Below are positions 18,177 through 27,426 of a stretch of 64,000 nt of DNA, piece by piece. The stretch is from an uncultured Alphaproteobacteria bacterium. Lineage in GTDB: Bacteria > Pseudomonadota > Alphaproteobacteria > Caulobacterales > Caulobacteraceae. The stretch's first letter is position 1. Each line of letters opens with the position of its first letter. Position numbers and translations under genes: made by a program. The notes beneath the pieces are model-generated. The model worked only from the letters and a program-made list of their open reading frames with translations. It searched no databases and was not told the origin of the DNA. The DNA lies in assembly GCA_903860975.1 (NCBI GenBank), contig CAIOSI010000017.1, positions 161,540-225,539 of the forward strand. Direction: 5' to 3'.

Positions 18177-19979
18177 CTAGCGAAAGATCAGGTTCAGGGC
18201 CGTCACCCCGATCAGCATGATGACGCCCAGCAGCACCGGACGTAGATACCAGGGACCTGCCTCGCCCAGGGTCTTCGGAGTTAGGGAGTAGACAAGCCCG
18301 GCAAGGCTTTCGTCGGTCTTTGGTCGGGTCACCAAGCTGACGGCGATGGTGACGAGGAAGCAGGTGCTCCAGGCCCAGATTGCGGTCCAGAAGTTCTGCG
18401 CCATTTCGCTCGGGTAGCTGCGTGTCACCGCGAGCCATCCGCCCTTGATGCCCGCAATGTCGTCCATGGGCAGGGTCAGACCATGGTGGAGGGCTGCTGT
18501 GGTGATGCCCGCCGCCAGGCCGATGAAAGCCCCGTGGCCGGTGGTGCGTTTCCAGAACATTCCGAGCAGGAACGTGGCAAATACGGGAGCGTTTACGAAC
18601 GCCAGAACCAGCTGCATCAGGTCCATGATGTTGTTGAATTGGCTGCACATGTAAGCCGCGGCGACCGAGGCTACGATGCCCACTGCCGTTGTTAGCCGCC
18701 CAACATGTAAATAGTGGCGATCGTCTGCGCCGGGGCGGATGTAGGCTTGGTAGATGTCGTAGGTAAAGACCGTGTTGAACGCGGTGACGTTACCGGCCAT
18801 CCCTGACATGAAGCTCGCGAGCAGCGCCGTTAGACCAAGACCGACCATGCCGGTTGGAAAGTAGCGCAGCAAAAGATTCGGGGTCGCCAGGTCATAGTCC
18901 AGTTGCGGCTGGCCGCGCGCATCGAGCATCGGTTTTCCAGATGCGGAATCGATCTTGACCGGGATCACGCCGGGCTCGTGATGCACGATCGAGCCGACGG
19001 CTGCGGGCGGTGAGGCTTTGGCTGAAGTATGGTCTGGTGCCGATGTCAGCGCTATGGCGATCAGGCCCGGCAGGATGACAATGAAGGGGATGAACATCTT
19101 CACGCCCGCTGCGATCAGCGGCGTTCGCCGCGCTGCCGACATGGAATCGGCCGCCATGGCCCGCTGGACGACGAGGAAATCGGTGCACCAGTAGCCGAAG
19201 GAGAGCACGAACCCAAGGCCCATGCTGAGGCCGAACCAGTCGACGCCCAACCTGTTTGTTGTGGCGTGCGCCATACCTGCCCAGGCGTGGGTGTAGCTGG
19301 GACCCAGCGTTGCCTGCAGGCCCTCCCATCCGCCAACCTGCCTAAGCCCGAGCCAAACCAGCGGCGCAAAGCCGGCAACGATCAGGAAGAACTGCAAGAC
19401 CTCATTGTAGATCGCTCCGCGCAGCCCGCCCGCATAGATGTAGACCAGAACCACGATCGCCGACGTCAGGATCGCGCCGTGGAAGATCCAGGCTTGGGGC
19501 AGACCCAGTTGGGCGAAAGGTGCGTCGAAGACGTGCAAGGTCTGGATTAGCTTTGCGAGCGCATACATCGAAACGCCTGACGAGATTATGGTCATGACGC
19601 CGAAGGAGATCGCATTGAGTGCGCGGGTCTTTTCGTCGAACCGCATCCGCAGGTACTCAGGCCCCGAGCGCGCCTTCGAGCCGTAGTAGAACGGCATCAT
19701 GAAGACACCGATGAACACCATCGCCGGGATGGCGCCGATCCAGTAGAAGTGCGCGGTGGAGATGCCGTACTTGGCGCCCGAGGCGCCCATGCCGATGACT
19801 TCCTGCGCCCCTAAGTTTGCGGAGATGAAGGCCAGGCCACAGACCCAGGCTGGAATGGCCCGTCCGGCCAGGAAGAAATCTGAACCACTGCGTGTGCGGC
19901 GGGCCGAAACAATTCCGATCCCCAGCACAAACGCCAAGTACAGCGCCAAGATGATCCAGTCGATGGCGCCCAAATGCAT
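18177..19979 (-). CDS. Sodium:solute symporter family (SSS) transporter
   Basis: 600 residues, multi-pass. The start at 19979 (MHLGAIDWII) is preferred because a GGGGAGGAAA ribosome site precedes it; an ATG 48 nt further upstream lacks one. SSS/SGLT signatures: ARRTRSGSDFFLAGRAIPAW, LGAQEVIGMGASGAKYGIS in the first TM helices, GGLRGAIYNEVLQFFLIV and WCTDFLVVQRAMAADS. This family couples Na+ influx to uptake of sugars, carboxylates or similar solutes. A long soluble insert (about 320-380) separates two TM helices. Co-orientation with the sulfatase suggests uptake of a desulfated product, which is inference. Confidence 0.88.
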   Translation of the reverse strand: MHLGAIDWIILALYLAFVLGIGIVSARRTRSGSDFFLAGRAIPAWVCGLAFISANLGAQEVIGMGASGAKYGISTAHFYWIGAIPAMVFIGVFMMPFYYGSKARSGPEYLRMRFDEKTRALNAISFGVMTIISSGVSMYALAKLIQTLHVFDAPFAQLGLPQAWIFHGAILTSAIVVLVYIYAGGLRGAIYNEVLQFFLIVAGFAPLVWLGLRQVGGWEGLQATLGPSYTHAWAGMAHATTNRLGVDWFGLSMGLGFVLSFGYWCTDFLVVQRAMAADSMSAARRTPLIAAGVKMFIPFIVILPGLIAIALTSAPDHTSAKASPPAAVGSIVHHEPGVIPVKIDSASGKPMLDARGQPQLDYDLATPNLLLRYFPTGMVGLGLTALLASFMSGMAGNVTAFNTVFTYDIYQAYIRPGADDRHYLHVGRLTTAVGIVASVAAAYMCSQFNNIMDLMQLVLAFVNAPVFATFLLGMFWKRTTGHGAFIGLAAGITTAALHHGLTLPMDDIAGIKGGWLAVTRSYPSEMAQNFWTAIWAWSTCFLVTIAVSLVTRPKTDESLAGLVYSLTPKTLGEAGPWYLRPVLLGVIMLIGVTALNLIFR

Positions 19980-20070
19980 GCGTATTTCCTCCCCAAGGCC
20001 GCCCGCTGTCTGAGTGCGAGTCGGCATCTCTACAGGAAGGTGGTGACCTTCACGCTGCCGCCGTCAAGCT

Positions 20071-22062
20071 TCAGCTGGGCGCAGAGATCGGTTCTGGGCT
20101 ATGTACCCCTGACCGCGCAGCGGCTCGAAAGACAACAGGCATCGAGCTGACGCCGTGATCGTCAGGGGTCGCCAGAAAGCCCGCTTTCAGGAGCGCCTCG
20201 CCCATACTGCGGCGCGAGGTGAGCACCGCAAGGGGCGCAGCCATCAGCAGCGGAAGGACGATTGGGGCAAAGCAGACCGCAAGGTCGGGCCTGACGCAGA
20301 GCCCCGCGGCGAACAAAAGTCCGGCAGCCATCTGCCACCCCATCGCGCGCAAGGCGTCACGCCATGCCAGACCGCTCGCCTCGCGCTGCTGGGGCCGCCA
20401 GCCAACATCTCGCCCTCGAAGGGTCAGGAACACCGCCCTTGTATTTGCCACCATCAGAATGGGCGCAAGCGCTGCCGACAGCACGACTTCCAGCGCGATA
20501 CTCTTCAGAACGGCGAGGCCGCCTCCGAAGGCGCGGCGCTCGCCTGGGCGGTTCAGCACCAGGGCGCAGCCGAGCAGCTTGGGCCCGATCAGCATCAAGC
20601 CGGAGAGCAGAGAGGTCAGCATGAACGGGGTCAGGCTTGGATGCAGGAAATACCAGAACGACGACCAGTCGACCGGATAGCGGAGTTGAAGAACAAGTCC
20701 GATCACGAGCCCGGCGAACCAAAGTGGCGAAGATAGATAGGCCATGGCACCCATCGCCAGTTGCGCGCGACTTACCGGGTGTAGGCCCTTCGCACCGATC
20801 AGCCTCACGTGCTGAAGGTTGCCCTGGCACCAGCGATGATCGCGCTGGATGAAATCCAGGAGGGTCGGTGGGGTCTCTTCGCAGCTGCCGTCCAGCGCTG
20901 CTGTGACGTGAACTGCCCAACCTGCCCGGCGCAAAAGGGCGGCTTCTACGACGTCGTGGCTTAGGACATGACCGCCGAAAGGCTTCGCACCTGGCAAAAT
21001 GGGCAGTCCGGCGCTTTCGGCGAAGGCGCGGGTCCGAACGATGGCGTTATGGCCCCAGTAGCTCGCTTCAGATCCGGCCCACCAGGCCAGGCCCGCGGCG
21101 GCGACGCGCCCGTACATCCGCACGCCGAACTGGGAAATTCTTGCATAAAGCGTTGAGGCGCTCGTGATGGTTGGCGCGGTCTGGATGAGGCCGACGCCAG
21201 GGTGCCGTTCCATCGCGTCCACCAGGCGCAACAGCGTGTCGCCCGCCATGGTGCTGTCGGCGTCTAGCACGACCATGAAATCGTAGGCGCCCCCGAACCG
21301 GCGAACCCACTCGGAGATATTGCCTGCCTTGCGCTCGAAGTTCTTCGGCCTGTGACGAAGGAAGATGCGGCCGTGTGCTCGCGGCTGGAGCGACCGGAAC
21401 GCGGCCTGCTCGTCCAACGCCACCGCGTCTTTCGTCGAGTCACTCAGCACGAAGATGTCAAAGGCCGATGAGGCGCCAAGGCGAGCCAGGGACGTATCGA
21501 GCGCAGCGAGCCTGCCGAAAGCAGCCTCCGCGGCCTCATTGTAGAGCGGCATCAGCAACGCCGTACGGGTTTTTGGCAACGGCGGATGCGGTGAGAAGGC
21601 GAGGTCGTCCTGCTCGCGCGCCGAACGGAGCACAAAATGCCCCGCGACCGCGGTGCAGAACCAGCAGGCAATCGCCGCCGCTAGGACGAGGAATACGCAA
21701 AAGCCCGTCGCCTCCAAGCCGTCAAAGCCTTCTTGACCCAATAAGACGTAGGGACCGATGGCGACCAGGAGGGTCAAGACCAGAGCGCCGCCGAAAACGA
21801 TACCGCGACGCACTGCGATATTCGCAGGTGATGTCGCGGGAGCCTGAACCTCTGATCTGAAGGTTTCGTCCATGGCCTGGCGCGGCATCAACAGGGGAGA
21901 TTCCGGAGGCAGCGATGGCGCCAACGCGACATCGGACCAGTGGCTCGATCTTTCGAAGCGAGTGGCCAGTTCGATCATAGGCTTCACGTCCCAGGCCCCT
22001 CGAAACGGGGCGACCGCCAGTGTTGTTGCGTTGCAGCATTCAGCTGATTCGGTGACAATCAA
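20071..22062 (-). CDS. OpgH/MdoH-like glucans biosynthesis glucosyltransferase
   Basis: 663 residues; the true start may be the Met at 21978. It has two TM helices, a cytosolic GT2 domain and several C-terminal TM helices. GT2 signatures are ALLMPLYNEAAEAAFG, FDIFVLSDSTKD, FMVVLDADST (DxD-type metal site) and DHRWCQGNLQHV (Q/R-x-x-R-W-like). SYWGHNAIVR and LSHDVVEAALLRRAGW are especially close to E. coli OpgH (MdoH), which makes the beta-1,2-glucan backbone of osmoregulated periplasmic glucans. It lacks OpgH's long cytosolic extensions, and no opgG partner is next to it. Confidence 0.88.
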   Translation of the reverse strand: MIVTESAECCNATTLAVAPFRGAWDVKPMIELATRFERSSHWSDVALAPSLPPESPLLMPRQAMDETFRSEVQAPATSPANIAVRRGIVFGGALVLTLLVAIGPYVLLGQEGFDGLEATGFCVFLVLAAAIACWFCTAVAGHFVLRSAREQDDLAFSPHPPLPKTRTALLMPLYNEAAEAAFGRLAALDTSLARLGASSAFDIFVLSDSTKDAVALDEQAAFRSLQPRAHGRIFLRHRPKNFERKAGNISEWVRRFGGAYDFMVVLDADSTMAGDTLLRLVDAMERHPGVGLIQTAPTITSASTLYARISQFGVRMYGRVAAAGLAWWAGSEASYWGHNAIVRTRAFAESAGLPILPGAKPFGGHVLSHDVVEAALLRRAGWAVHVTAALDGSCEETPPTLLDFIQRDHRWCQGNLQHVRLIGAKGLHPVSRAQLAMGAMAYLSSPLWFAGLVIGLVLQLRYPVDWSSFWYFLHPSLTPFMLTSLLSGLMLIGPKLLGCALVLNRPGERRAFGGGLAVLKSIALEVVLSAALAPILMVANTRAVFLTLRGRDVGWRPQQREASGLAWRDALRAMGWQMAAGLLFAAGLCVRPDLAVCFAPIVLPLLMAAPLAVLTSRRSMGEALLKAGFLATPDDHGVSSMPVVFRAAARSGVHSPEPISAPS

Positions 22063-22093
22063 TCACGAACTTGTGAATTGAGCAAAATCTTGC

Positions 22094-22813
22094 TCAGTTG
22101 ATCGCTTGCGCGGCGTCTTTTGCCGTCTGAATCTCAGGTCGCAGGCAGCCATCCAGGGCGAAGGCGGCGATCCCCACCCAGCCCACCAAAATGATCGCAT
22201 AGCCTCGTTCCCACCATCCGACGTTGGCGTCGTTGACGAGGGCCGGAAGGAGGATGTGTTTGGTGAGGACGGTGAGGACCCCCATTGCGGCAAAGACCAA
22301 AAACAGGAAAATCTTCAGTCTCTGAAGTCCGGGCCGTGACCACAATCCCCATAGCAGCAGCAGCGGCGCAAGCTGAATGCCCAGGGCAAGATTGATCGCC
22401 AGGTGTCTTGGATCTGGCCAGTGATAGACTGCCGCCTGGGCCATTCCGGCGCCGGCTAGAACAAAGACGACGGTGGTCAGTCCGCCAATCAGGTGCGCGC
22501 GGGTCAGCGCGATGATCGCCAGACCAAAGCCGACGCCCGCCAAAGCGGCCATGACGCCAGAGACGAAGACGCCCGTATTAAAGATCCAGGGAAGGCCAGC
22601 CGATGGGCCTCCCAGTTCGCTGAGATACTGCCGTGCGGGATTAAACCCAGGGTAGGCGGCCATGGCGGCAAGCGTCGCTGCCAGGGCCAGCAGGGGCGCT
22701 GCGACGCCACAGGCAAGCAATCCTCGCGACAGAGACGGCACGTCGAGCAGGCGGCGCAAGGGGGAGGCTTCAGACACTGGGCCATTGATCGGCAGATTTC
22801 CTGGCCAAGTCAC
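22094..22813 (-). CDS. DUF998 family membrane protein
   Basis: 239 residues starting at a GTG, with about six hydrophobic helices. YPGFNPARQYLSELGGPSAG is typical of the DUF998 family, in which a conserved N-x-x-x-x-Y-L-S-E-L-G loop follows the first helix. No biochemical function is established for the family. It is upstream of and co-directional with the OpgH-like gene, 31 nt apart, so they may be co-transcribed. Confidence 0.82.
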   Translation of the reverse strand: MTWPGNLPINGPVSEASPLRRLLDVPSLSRGLLACGVAAPLLALAATLAAMAAYPGFNPARQYLSELGGPSAGLPWIFNTGVFVSGVMAALAGVGFGLAIIALTRAHLIGGLTTVVFVLAGAGMAQAAVYHWPDPRHLAINLALGIQLAPLLLLWGLWSRPGLQRLKIFLFLVFAAMGVLTVLTKHILLPALVNDANVGWWERGYAIILVGWVGIAAFALDGCLRPEIQTAKDAAQAIN

Positions 22814-23030
22814 CTACAAGGTTTGGGCCGCGCATGACCATGGCCTCTTCATCGGGCCAACGGCGGCGCAGACGGGCGCCCATAATTCATGCGTGGCGCT
22901 CATGTCGCAGGCAAACGGCAGTCATGGCGCTTGTGCCGCTGTTTTTGGTTTGGCGCGAAACGCCGTTCGCAAGACCAATAACAGACCATCGGCAGGTCGG
23001 ACTCCCAATCCATCCGGTCCGTCGTCGTGC

Positions 23031-23067
23031 GAGGCCGCCGTCATCGCTCCCCTGGGACGGCGGCCTC
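23031..23067. terminator. Long perfect hairpin, probable transcription terminator
   Basis: 12-bp perfect inverted repeat (GAGGCCGCCGTC / GACGGCGGCCTC) with a 13-nt loop. It lies just after the last stop (23109) of the minus-strand kinase-regulator cluster. No T tract follows, so it may act with Rho or as an RNA-stability element. Confidence 0.45.
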
Positions 23068-23108
23068 AGATACTGAAGCGATCGGTGATCTGTAGCCCTT
23101 GGCTTTCT

Positions 23109-23488
23109 TCAATCCGAACCTTCAGCGCCGAGTCTGCTGCGGAGCGCCTTAAAGCCCCCCTGGCTTTTGCGCGCAGCCTGGAGCGACGCCAACAGGGCTG
23201 GCAGGGCCAAGGTGATTGCCAGGCCGACGCCTTGTGGCGGGGTAAATTCTTGGGCGAATGCAAGCGGCGTCAGACCGCCGAGTGAGTATCCAGACAACAG
23301 AGTCCTCGCGGTCGACAGGCCGACCGCGCGGGAACGCTGAGGGTCTCGACGACCCAATTGGTCTCCCCGATGAAGACCAAAAGGCAGACGACGGTTTGTC
23401 CTAGCCTTCCTAGCCAGGGCTCGCTGCCCATACGGACACAGACGTCCCGGACCCGTCCGAGCAACCCGCCCAATGTGACGATGGTCAT
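23109..23488 (-). pseudogene. Small membrane-protein gene, probably frameshifted
   Basis: An ATG at 23488 overlaps the regulator stop (ATGA) and opens a frame with a hydrophobic stretch (LGQTVVCLLVFIGETNW) that loses character after about residue 56 and ends at 23270. From about 23320 a different frame reads hydrophobic, normally biased codons (GVGLAITLALPALLASL) to a stop at 23109, just before a 12-bp hairpin. Joining the two by one frameshift gives a product of about 125 residues. No homologue recognised. Alternatives are a real 72-residue protein or no gene. Confidence 0.35.
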
Positions 23489-23937
23489 GAGGTCGCCGTG
23501 GCCGGCTTCGAGGACCCGCTGGTGCCGCTGCCTGGGACTTGCTCCTGGTCAACCCTGATCGAAGACGAAAGCGGTTCGACCTTGCGCACAAGGCGCGCGA
23601 CACGCGCTCGCAACTGCGAGTCCTTGAACGGCTTTGCGAGATAGTCACGGGCACCCAGAGCCAGGGCTCGGTTTACATCCTCAGGCTGGTTTCGAGCCGT
23701 CAGCACCAGGGTGGGGACGCATCGGATCATCCCTGTATTTTGCATGTCCTGCATCACGCCAAAGCCGTCCAGGCCCGGCATATTGATGTCCAGCAGCATT
23801 GCGTCAGGGCGCATCGTGCTCAGCTGCTCAAGTGCGTCAAACCCATTGCGCGCAATACAGGTCCGGTAGCCAGCTAACGTGAGCCGCGTCGTGACGAGCT
23901 CCAGCACCAAGGCCTCGTCGTCCACCACCAGAACCAA
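23485..23937 (-). CDS. Single-domain response regulator (receiver only)
   Basis: About 150 residues: a CheY-like receiver plus a disordered Ser/Thr/Pro tail (SGTSGSSKPATATS). Acidic pair in LVVDDEA, phospho-acceptor in DAMLLDINMPGLDG, Thr in LVLTARNQ, Lys in DYLAKPFKDSQL. No output domain. TTG at 23937 is a reasonable start; the frame overlaps the 3' end of the hybrid kinase, so synthesis is probably coupled. Likely a phosphorelay partner or phosphate sink of that kinase. Confidence 0.8.
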   Translation of the reverse strand: MVLVVDDEALVLELVTTRLTLAGYRTCIARNGFDALEQLSTMRPDAMLLDINMPGLDGFGVMQDMQNTGMIRCVPTLVLTARNQPEDVNRALALGARDYLAKPFKDSQLRARVARLVRKVEPLSSSIRVDQEQVPGSGTSGSSKPATATS

Positions 23938-23950
23938 AGGAGGCGTACGC

Positions 23951-26395
23951 TCAAGCTGCGGCAAAGTGTGGCTCCAGCGCGTGACGGATGTCCAGGGCGT
24001 CCAAGATCGCAGCCGCCACATCTCTTGGGACCATCGGCTTTGACACCACACCATCGAAGCCTCGCCCCAATTGGTCCACAAGCTCACTGGCTTCGGCGGT
24101 AAATGCCAAGACCGGGACGTTGTCGTTAGGGCCGTGTTCGGCGCGCAGCCTGGTCAACACTGTGGGTCCATCCAGGTCGGGCATGCGGACGTCCAACATG
24201 ATGAGATCGAACGGCACGTGAGCGGCCTTCGTCAGGCCCTCTTCCCCCGACGCCGCTTCGTCCACGAGCGCGCCCATTGGCTCCAGAATAGCCCGTGCCA
24301 GCTCGCGATTGACGGGGTTATCATCGACCACCAGTAGGCGGAGTCCCTCAAGCGGATCGGCCATCTGTCCTTCAGCTAAGTGGGCCGGGGAGTCGCTGAC
24401 CGGCGCAGGGATCTGGACATGAAAAACCGACCCCACGCCGATTTGGCTCACGACGCCGATTTCGCCGCCCATCGCCTGCGTCAAGCCTTTGCAAATCGCC
24501 AAACCAAGACCGGTTCCTCCATGGCTCCGGGTTGAGGACGCATCCGCTTGAGAGAAGTGCTGGAAGAGCTTTTTTTGTTGGTCTGGGCTAATGCCGGGGC
24601 CCGTGTCCTCGATCCAGAAATCCAGCCGAGCCGTAACCGGCGCGTAGGCGACTTTCAGTCTCACCGCGCCGTGGTTCGTGAACTTCACGGCGTTTCCAAT
24701 CAGGTTGAGCAAGATCTGCCTTGTCCGATCCTTATCGATCAGGAGCCCGTCGGGCAGGTCATTGACCACCACGAAATCGAGGTCGATTCCCTTGCGTTGC
24801 GCCTGCAATGCAAAAATTAGCAACGCATCGCGGAGCAGGCTCGATGGCGATGTCGGCCTGGGTGTGATCTCGACCTGTCCAGCCTCGAGTTTCGAGAAGT
24901 CGAGGATAGAGTTGACAAGGGTTAGAAGGGCATCGCTGGCGACGGTGACCTTACCAAGCTGGTCGCGAGCCTCAACGGTCAAGTCGGCGCGTTCCGAGAG
25001 CAGACCCGTGTACCCCAAGATCGCCGTCAGGGGTGTGCGGATCTCATGGCTCATGTTGGCCATAAAGTCAGTTTTGACTTGGGCTGCGGCCTCGGCAGCT
25101 TCACGCGCCGCTTCAAGCACGCGTGCCCTTTCGCGCTGAGCCGACAGGTCGCGCATGACGTTGACGATTTCGAGCACCTGACCGTCAGCACCTCTGATCA
25201 CTGTCGGGTTCTCTTGGACGTGGATCCAACTTCCGTCCTTTTTGCGGATTCGAAGTTCGCCGGTGCTGCCAGGTGGATCGGGCAGACCTGCGAACCGGGC
25301 CGCCCTTGCCGCTTCCACCTTTGCCCGATCATCTGGATGGACGAGTTCGGAGGCGAAGGTGCCAATCAGATCATCGGGTCGGTAGCCATAATGGCTGCAG
25401 TTCGGAGAGATCCAGGTTATGCCCTTGGCAGGTTCGACCCGCATGATCAGGTCGGCGGATTTCTCCATGACGAAGTTCAATCGTGCTTCGTTGGTGCGAA
25501 TTTTTTCGTCGGCAAGCTTTAGATCGGTGACGTCGATGAAGGTGCCGGCGAGCGCCCGGATCGCCCCTGTTTCATCCCGCTCGCAGCCGCCACGGGCCGA
25601 GACAAAACGTGCCTCTCCATCGGGTCGAAAGAGGCGGGCGTTCAACGCATACGGCTCGCCTTCGGAAACGGCGCGCGACACGAGCTGAGCCAGATCAGCG
25701 GCGTCCTGGGGGTGATAGAGCGCCAAAATGCCCGGTAAGTCGGGCGGGGGTAGCGATGGATCGTACCCGTGAATGCGGTAGACAGCGGGCGACCATGTCG
25801 TGACGCCCGAAACAAGATCCCACGACCAATGGCCGATCCCGGTCATCTCCTCAGCTTGGTCAAGCAGGGTGAGGTTGGTTTTTCGTTCGCGCTCCACCTC
25901 GATGAACCTGGATATGTCTCTGCGCATAATCAGCGCTTCCGTCGCCGTTGCAGCCATGGCCTGAAGCTGAGCGCGCTGGCTGTCGTCAAACGTTGCGCGC
26001 GGCTTGGTGTCGATGATGCAAAGCGTGCCCAACATCTCTCCTGAGGGCATCATGAGCGGACCGCCGGCATAAAATCGGATCCCAGGTTGGCTTGTCACCA
26101 GAGGGTTATCGCAAAAGCGGGGATCGCGCTTCGCGTCCAGAACCGCAAACACTTCGGTTTGCCTGATCGCGTGATCGCAGAAGGCGACGCTGCGGGGGAG
26201 TTCACTGTCATCCAAACCGACGCAGGACTTAAACCATTGTCGCTGGGCGTCGACCAAGGACACCAATGCAATTGGTGTTTTAAACGTAAGCGCTGCAAGC
26301 TGCGTCAGGCTATCGAAGATCGCCTCTGGGGGCGTGTCGAGCACGTCCAGAGCATGCAATGCCGCCAGGCGCTGGGTCTCTGTGTTCGAAATCAT
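23951..26395 (-). CDS. Hybrid sensor histidine kinase (GAF-PAS-PAS-HisKA-HATPase-REC)
   Basis: 814 residues with no TM helix, so cytoplasmic. GAF (about 1-160, FYAGGPLMMPSGEMLGTLCIID), two PAS domains (about 180-300 and 310-430), HisKA (DFMANMSHEIRTPLTAILGY), HATPase (NLIGNAVKFTNHGAVRL, DTGPGIS, GGTGLGLAI) and a C-terminal receiver (about 685-805) with LLVVDDNPVNRELA and FDLIMLDVRMPDLDG. It probably integrates a small-molecule or redox signal through GAF/PAS and signals to the overlapping downstream receiver protein. The signal is not deducible. Confidence 0.92.
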   Translation of the reverse strand: MISNTETQRLAALHALDVLDTPPEAIFDSLTQLAALTFKTPIALVSLVDAQRQWFKSCVGLDDSELPRSVAFCDHAIRQTEVFAVLDAKRDPRFCDNPLVTSQPGIRFYAGGPLMMPSGEMLGTLCIIDTKPRATFDDSQRAQLQAMAATATEALIMRRDISRFIEVERERKTNLTLLDQAEEMTGIGHWSWDLVSGVTTWSPAVYRIHGYDPSLPPPDLPGILALYHPQDAADLAQLVSRAVSEGEPYALNARLFRPDGEARFVSARGGCERDETGAIRALAGTFIDVTDLKLADEKIRTNEARLNFVMEKSADLIMRVEPAKGITWISPNCSHYGYRPDDLIGTFASELVHPDDRAKVEAARAARFAGLPDPPGSTGELRIRKKDGSWIHVQENPTVIRGADGQVLEIVNVMRDLSAQRERARVLEAAREAAEAAAQVKTDFMANMSHEIRTPLTAILGYTGLLSERADLTVEARDQLGKVTVASDALLTLVNSILDFSKLEAGQVEITPRPTSPSSLLRDALLIFALQAQRKGIDLDFVVVNDLPDGLLIDKDRTRQILLNLIGNAVKFTNHGAVRLKVAYAPVTARLDFWIEDTGPGISPDQQKKLFQHFSQADASSTRSHGGTGLGLAICKGLTQAMGGEIGVVSQIGVGSVFHVQIPAPVSDSPAHLAEGQMADPLEGLRLLVVDDNPVNRELARAILEPMGALVDEAASGEEGLTKAAHVPFDLIMLDVRMPDLDGPTVLTRLRAEHGPNDNVPVLAFTAEASELVDQLGRGFDGVVSKPMVPRDVAAAILDALDIRHALEPHFAAA

Positions 26396-26884
26396 TCGCC
26401 ATACCCAAGCTCGTCGAGACGCATCCTAAGGGCGCCAAGGGTACTCCCCGGTTAATTTCATTCCCGTCAGGCGCGCGGCCATTGGCCAGCGGCCCGAGCT
26501 CGCCCGGGGTGAAGTTGGGCAGAATTTATGGTCCGTTGGGGTGGCGTCTTCCCCACGTCGGGGTCGTGTTCACCGACGACAGCGACGCCTCGCTCAATCG
26601 CGGCCCAGAGGTTCGCATCTCAATACGTCGACGGCGGCCAATTTAAGCAAAAGCTCGCACCCCTGCTGCGCCAGGTCGGCCCCTTCCCAGGATAATCGCC
26701 GTTCAGCCTCGTCACGCGCCCAGGCGGCCTAGATTGTGAACCGGGCTGGAGCGATCGCCGCCTTTGCCGCTGTTAGCCAGGTGCGCGAGCCAACGGCTCC
26801 TAATTTTCAGCTGACAAAGTCTGCGCCGCCATTCCATGATCATCTGCCGGTGCATGCTCGACCCTGCCCATTCTGGAGAACGCG
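26396..26884. other. Intergenic stretch, no gene recognised
   Basis: 489 nt between the divergent hybrid kinase and the secreted-protein gene. Short open frames exist on both strands but none has a convincing ribosome site, signal sequence or known motif. It presumably holds the two divergent promoters. Confidence 0.5.
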
Positions 26885-27412
26885 ATGAAACGTGTGATGA
26901 TTTCCCTTTTTGCATCGCTGGTGGTCGGTGTGCCGACCGCCTCACTGGCCCAAGCCCCAGCTAAGACCGCCGTCCTGGCCAATGACATTCCGGTGGCCCA
27001 CACGCCGGCCGGCTACTGGAAGACGTTTCCTGCTCCCGTCCTGGCGCGGTGTACCGAGCCTCTGGTGAGCGGCGCACCCGACATGCGGGGTATCTGGACC
27101 GGTGAAAGCAACGGTAAGATCCATGTCGAACGCATCCAGCAGTGCGGCGACCGGGTGGTCATCGAAGGCGACGGTGTCACCCACGATATGCGGGCTGACG
27201 GCGTTCTCGCCCATGGCGTTGACGATATCGCGTTTGGCACCCCCAGGCCGATCAACGTCGCAGCCGTATTCGAAAACAACGGACTGTCGCTTAAACCGTT
27301 TGGGGGCCCCACCCGGGTCACGCGGGTCCTGAAGGACGATGTTCTGGTTTTCAACTACAACGGCAACGTCATGCTTTTGCACCGGATACCCACCCTGCCG
27401 CCGGGGTCGTAA
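26885..27412 (+). CDS. Secreted protein of unknown function (paralogue A)
   Basis: 175 residues with a Sec signal peptide (MKRVMISLFASLVVGVPTASLAQA), so periplasmic. It is clearly related to the convergent gene at 27427-28005: both have NDIP(V/I)AHTP, FPAPVL..CTEPLV.GAPD.RG.W and ER(I).QCGDR. Two conserved Cys (in the CTEPLV and QCGDR motifs) could form a disulfide. The mature protein looks beta-rich and lipocalin-like in tone, but I recognise no named family. Confidence 0.75.
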   Translation: MKRVMISLFASLVVGVPTASLAQAPAKTAVLANDIPVAHTPAGYWKTFPAPVLARCTEPLVSGAPDMRGIWTGESNGKIHVERIQQCGDRVVIEGDGVTHDMRADGVLAHGVDDIAFGTPRPINVAAVFENNGLSLKPFGGPTRVTRVLKDDVLVFNYNGNVMLLHRIPTLPPGS

Positions 27413-27426
27413 ACGCTCAGGCAGGT

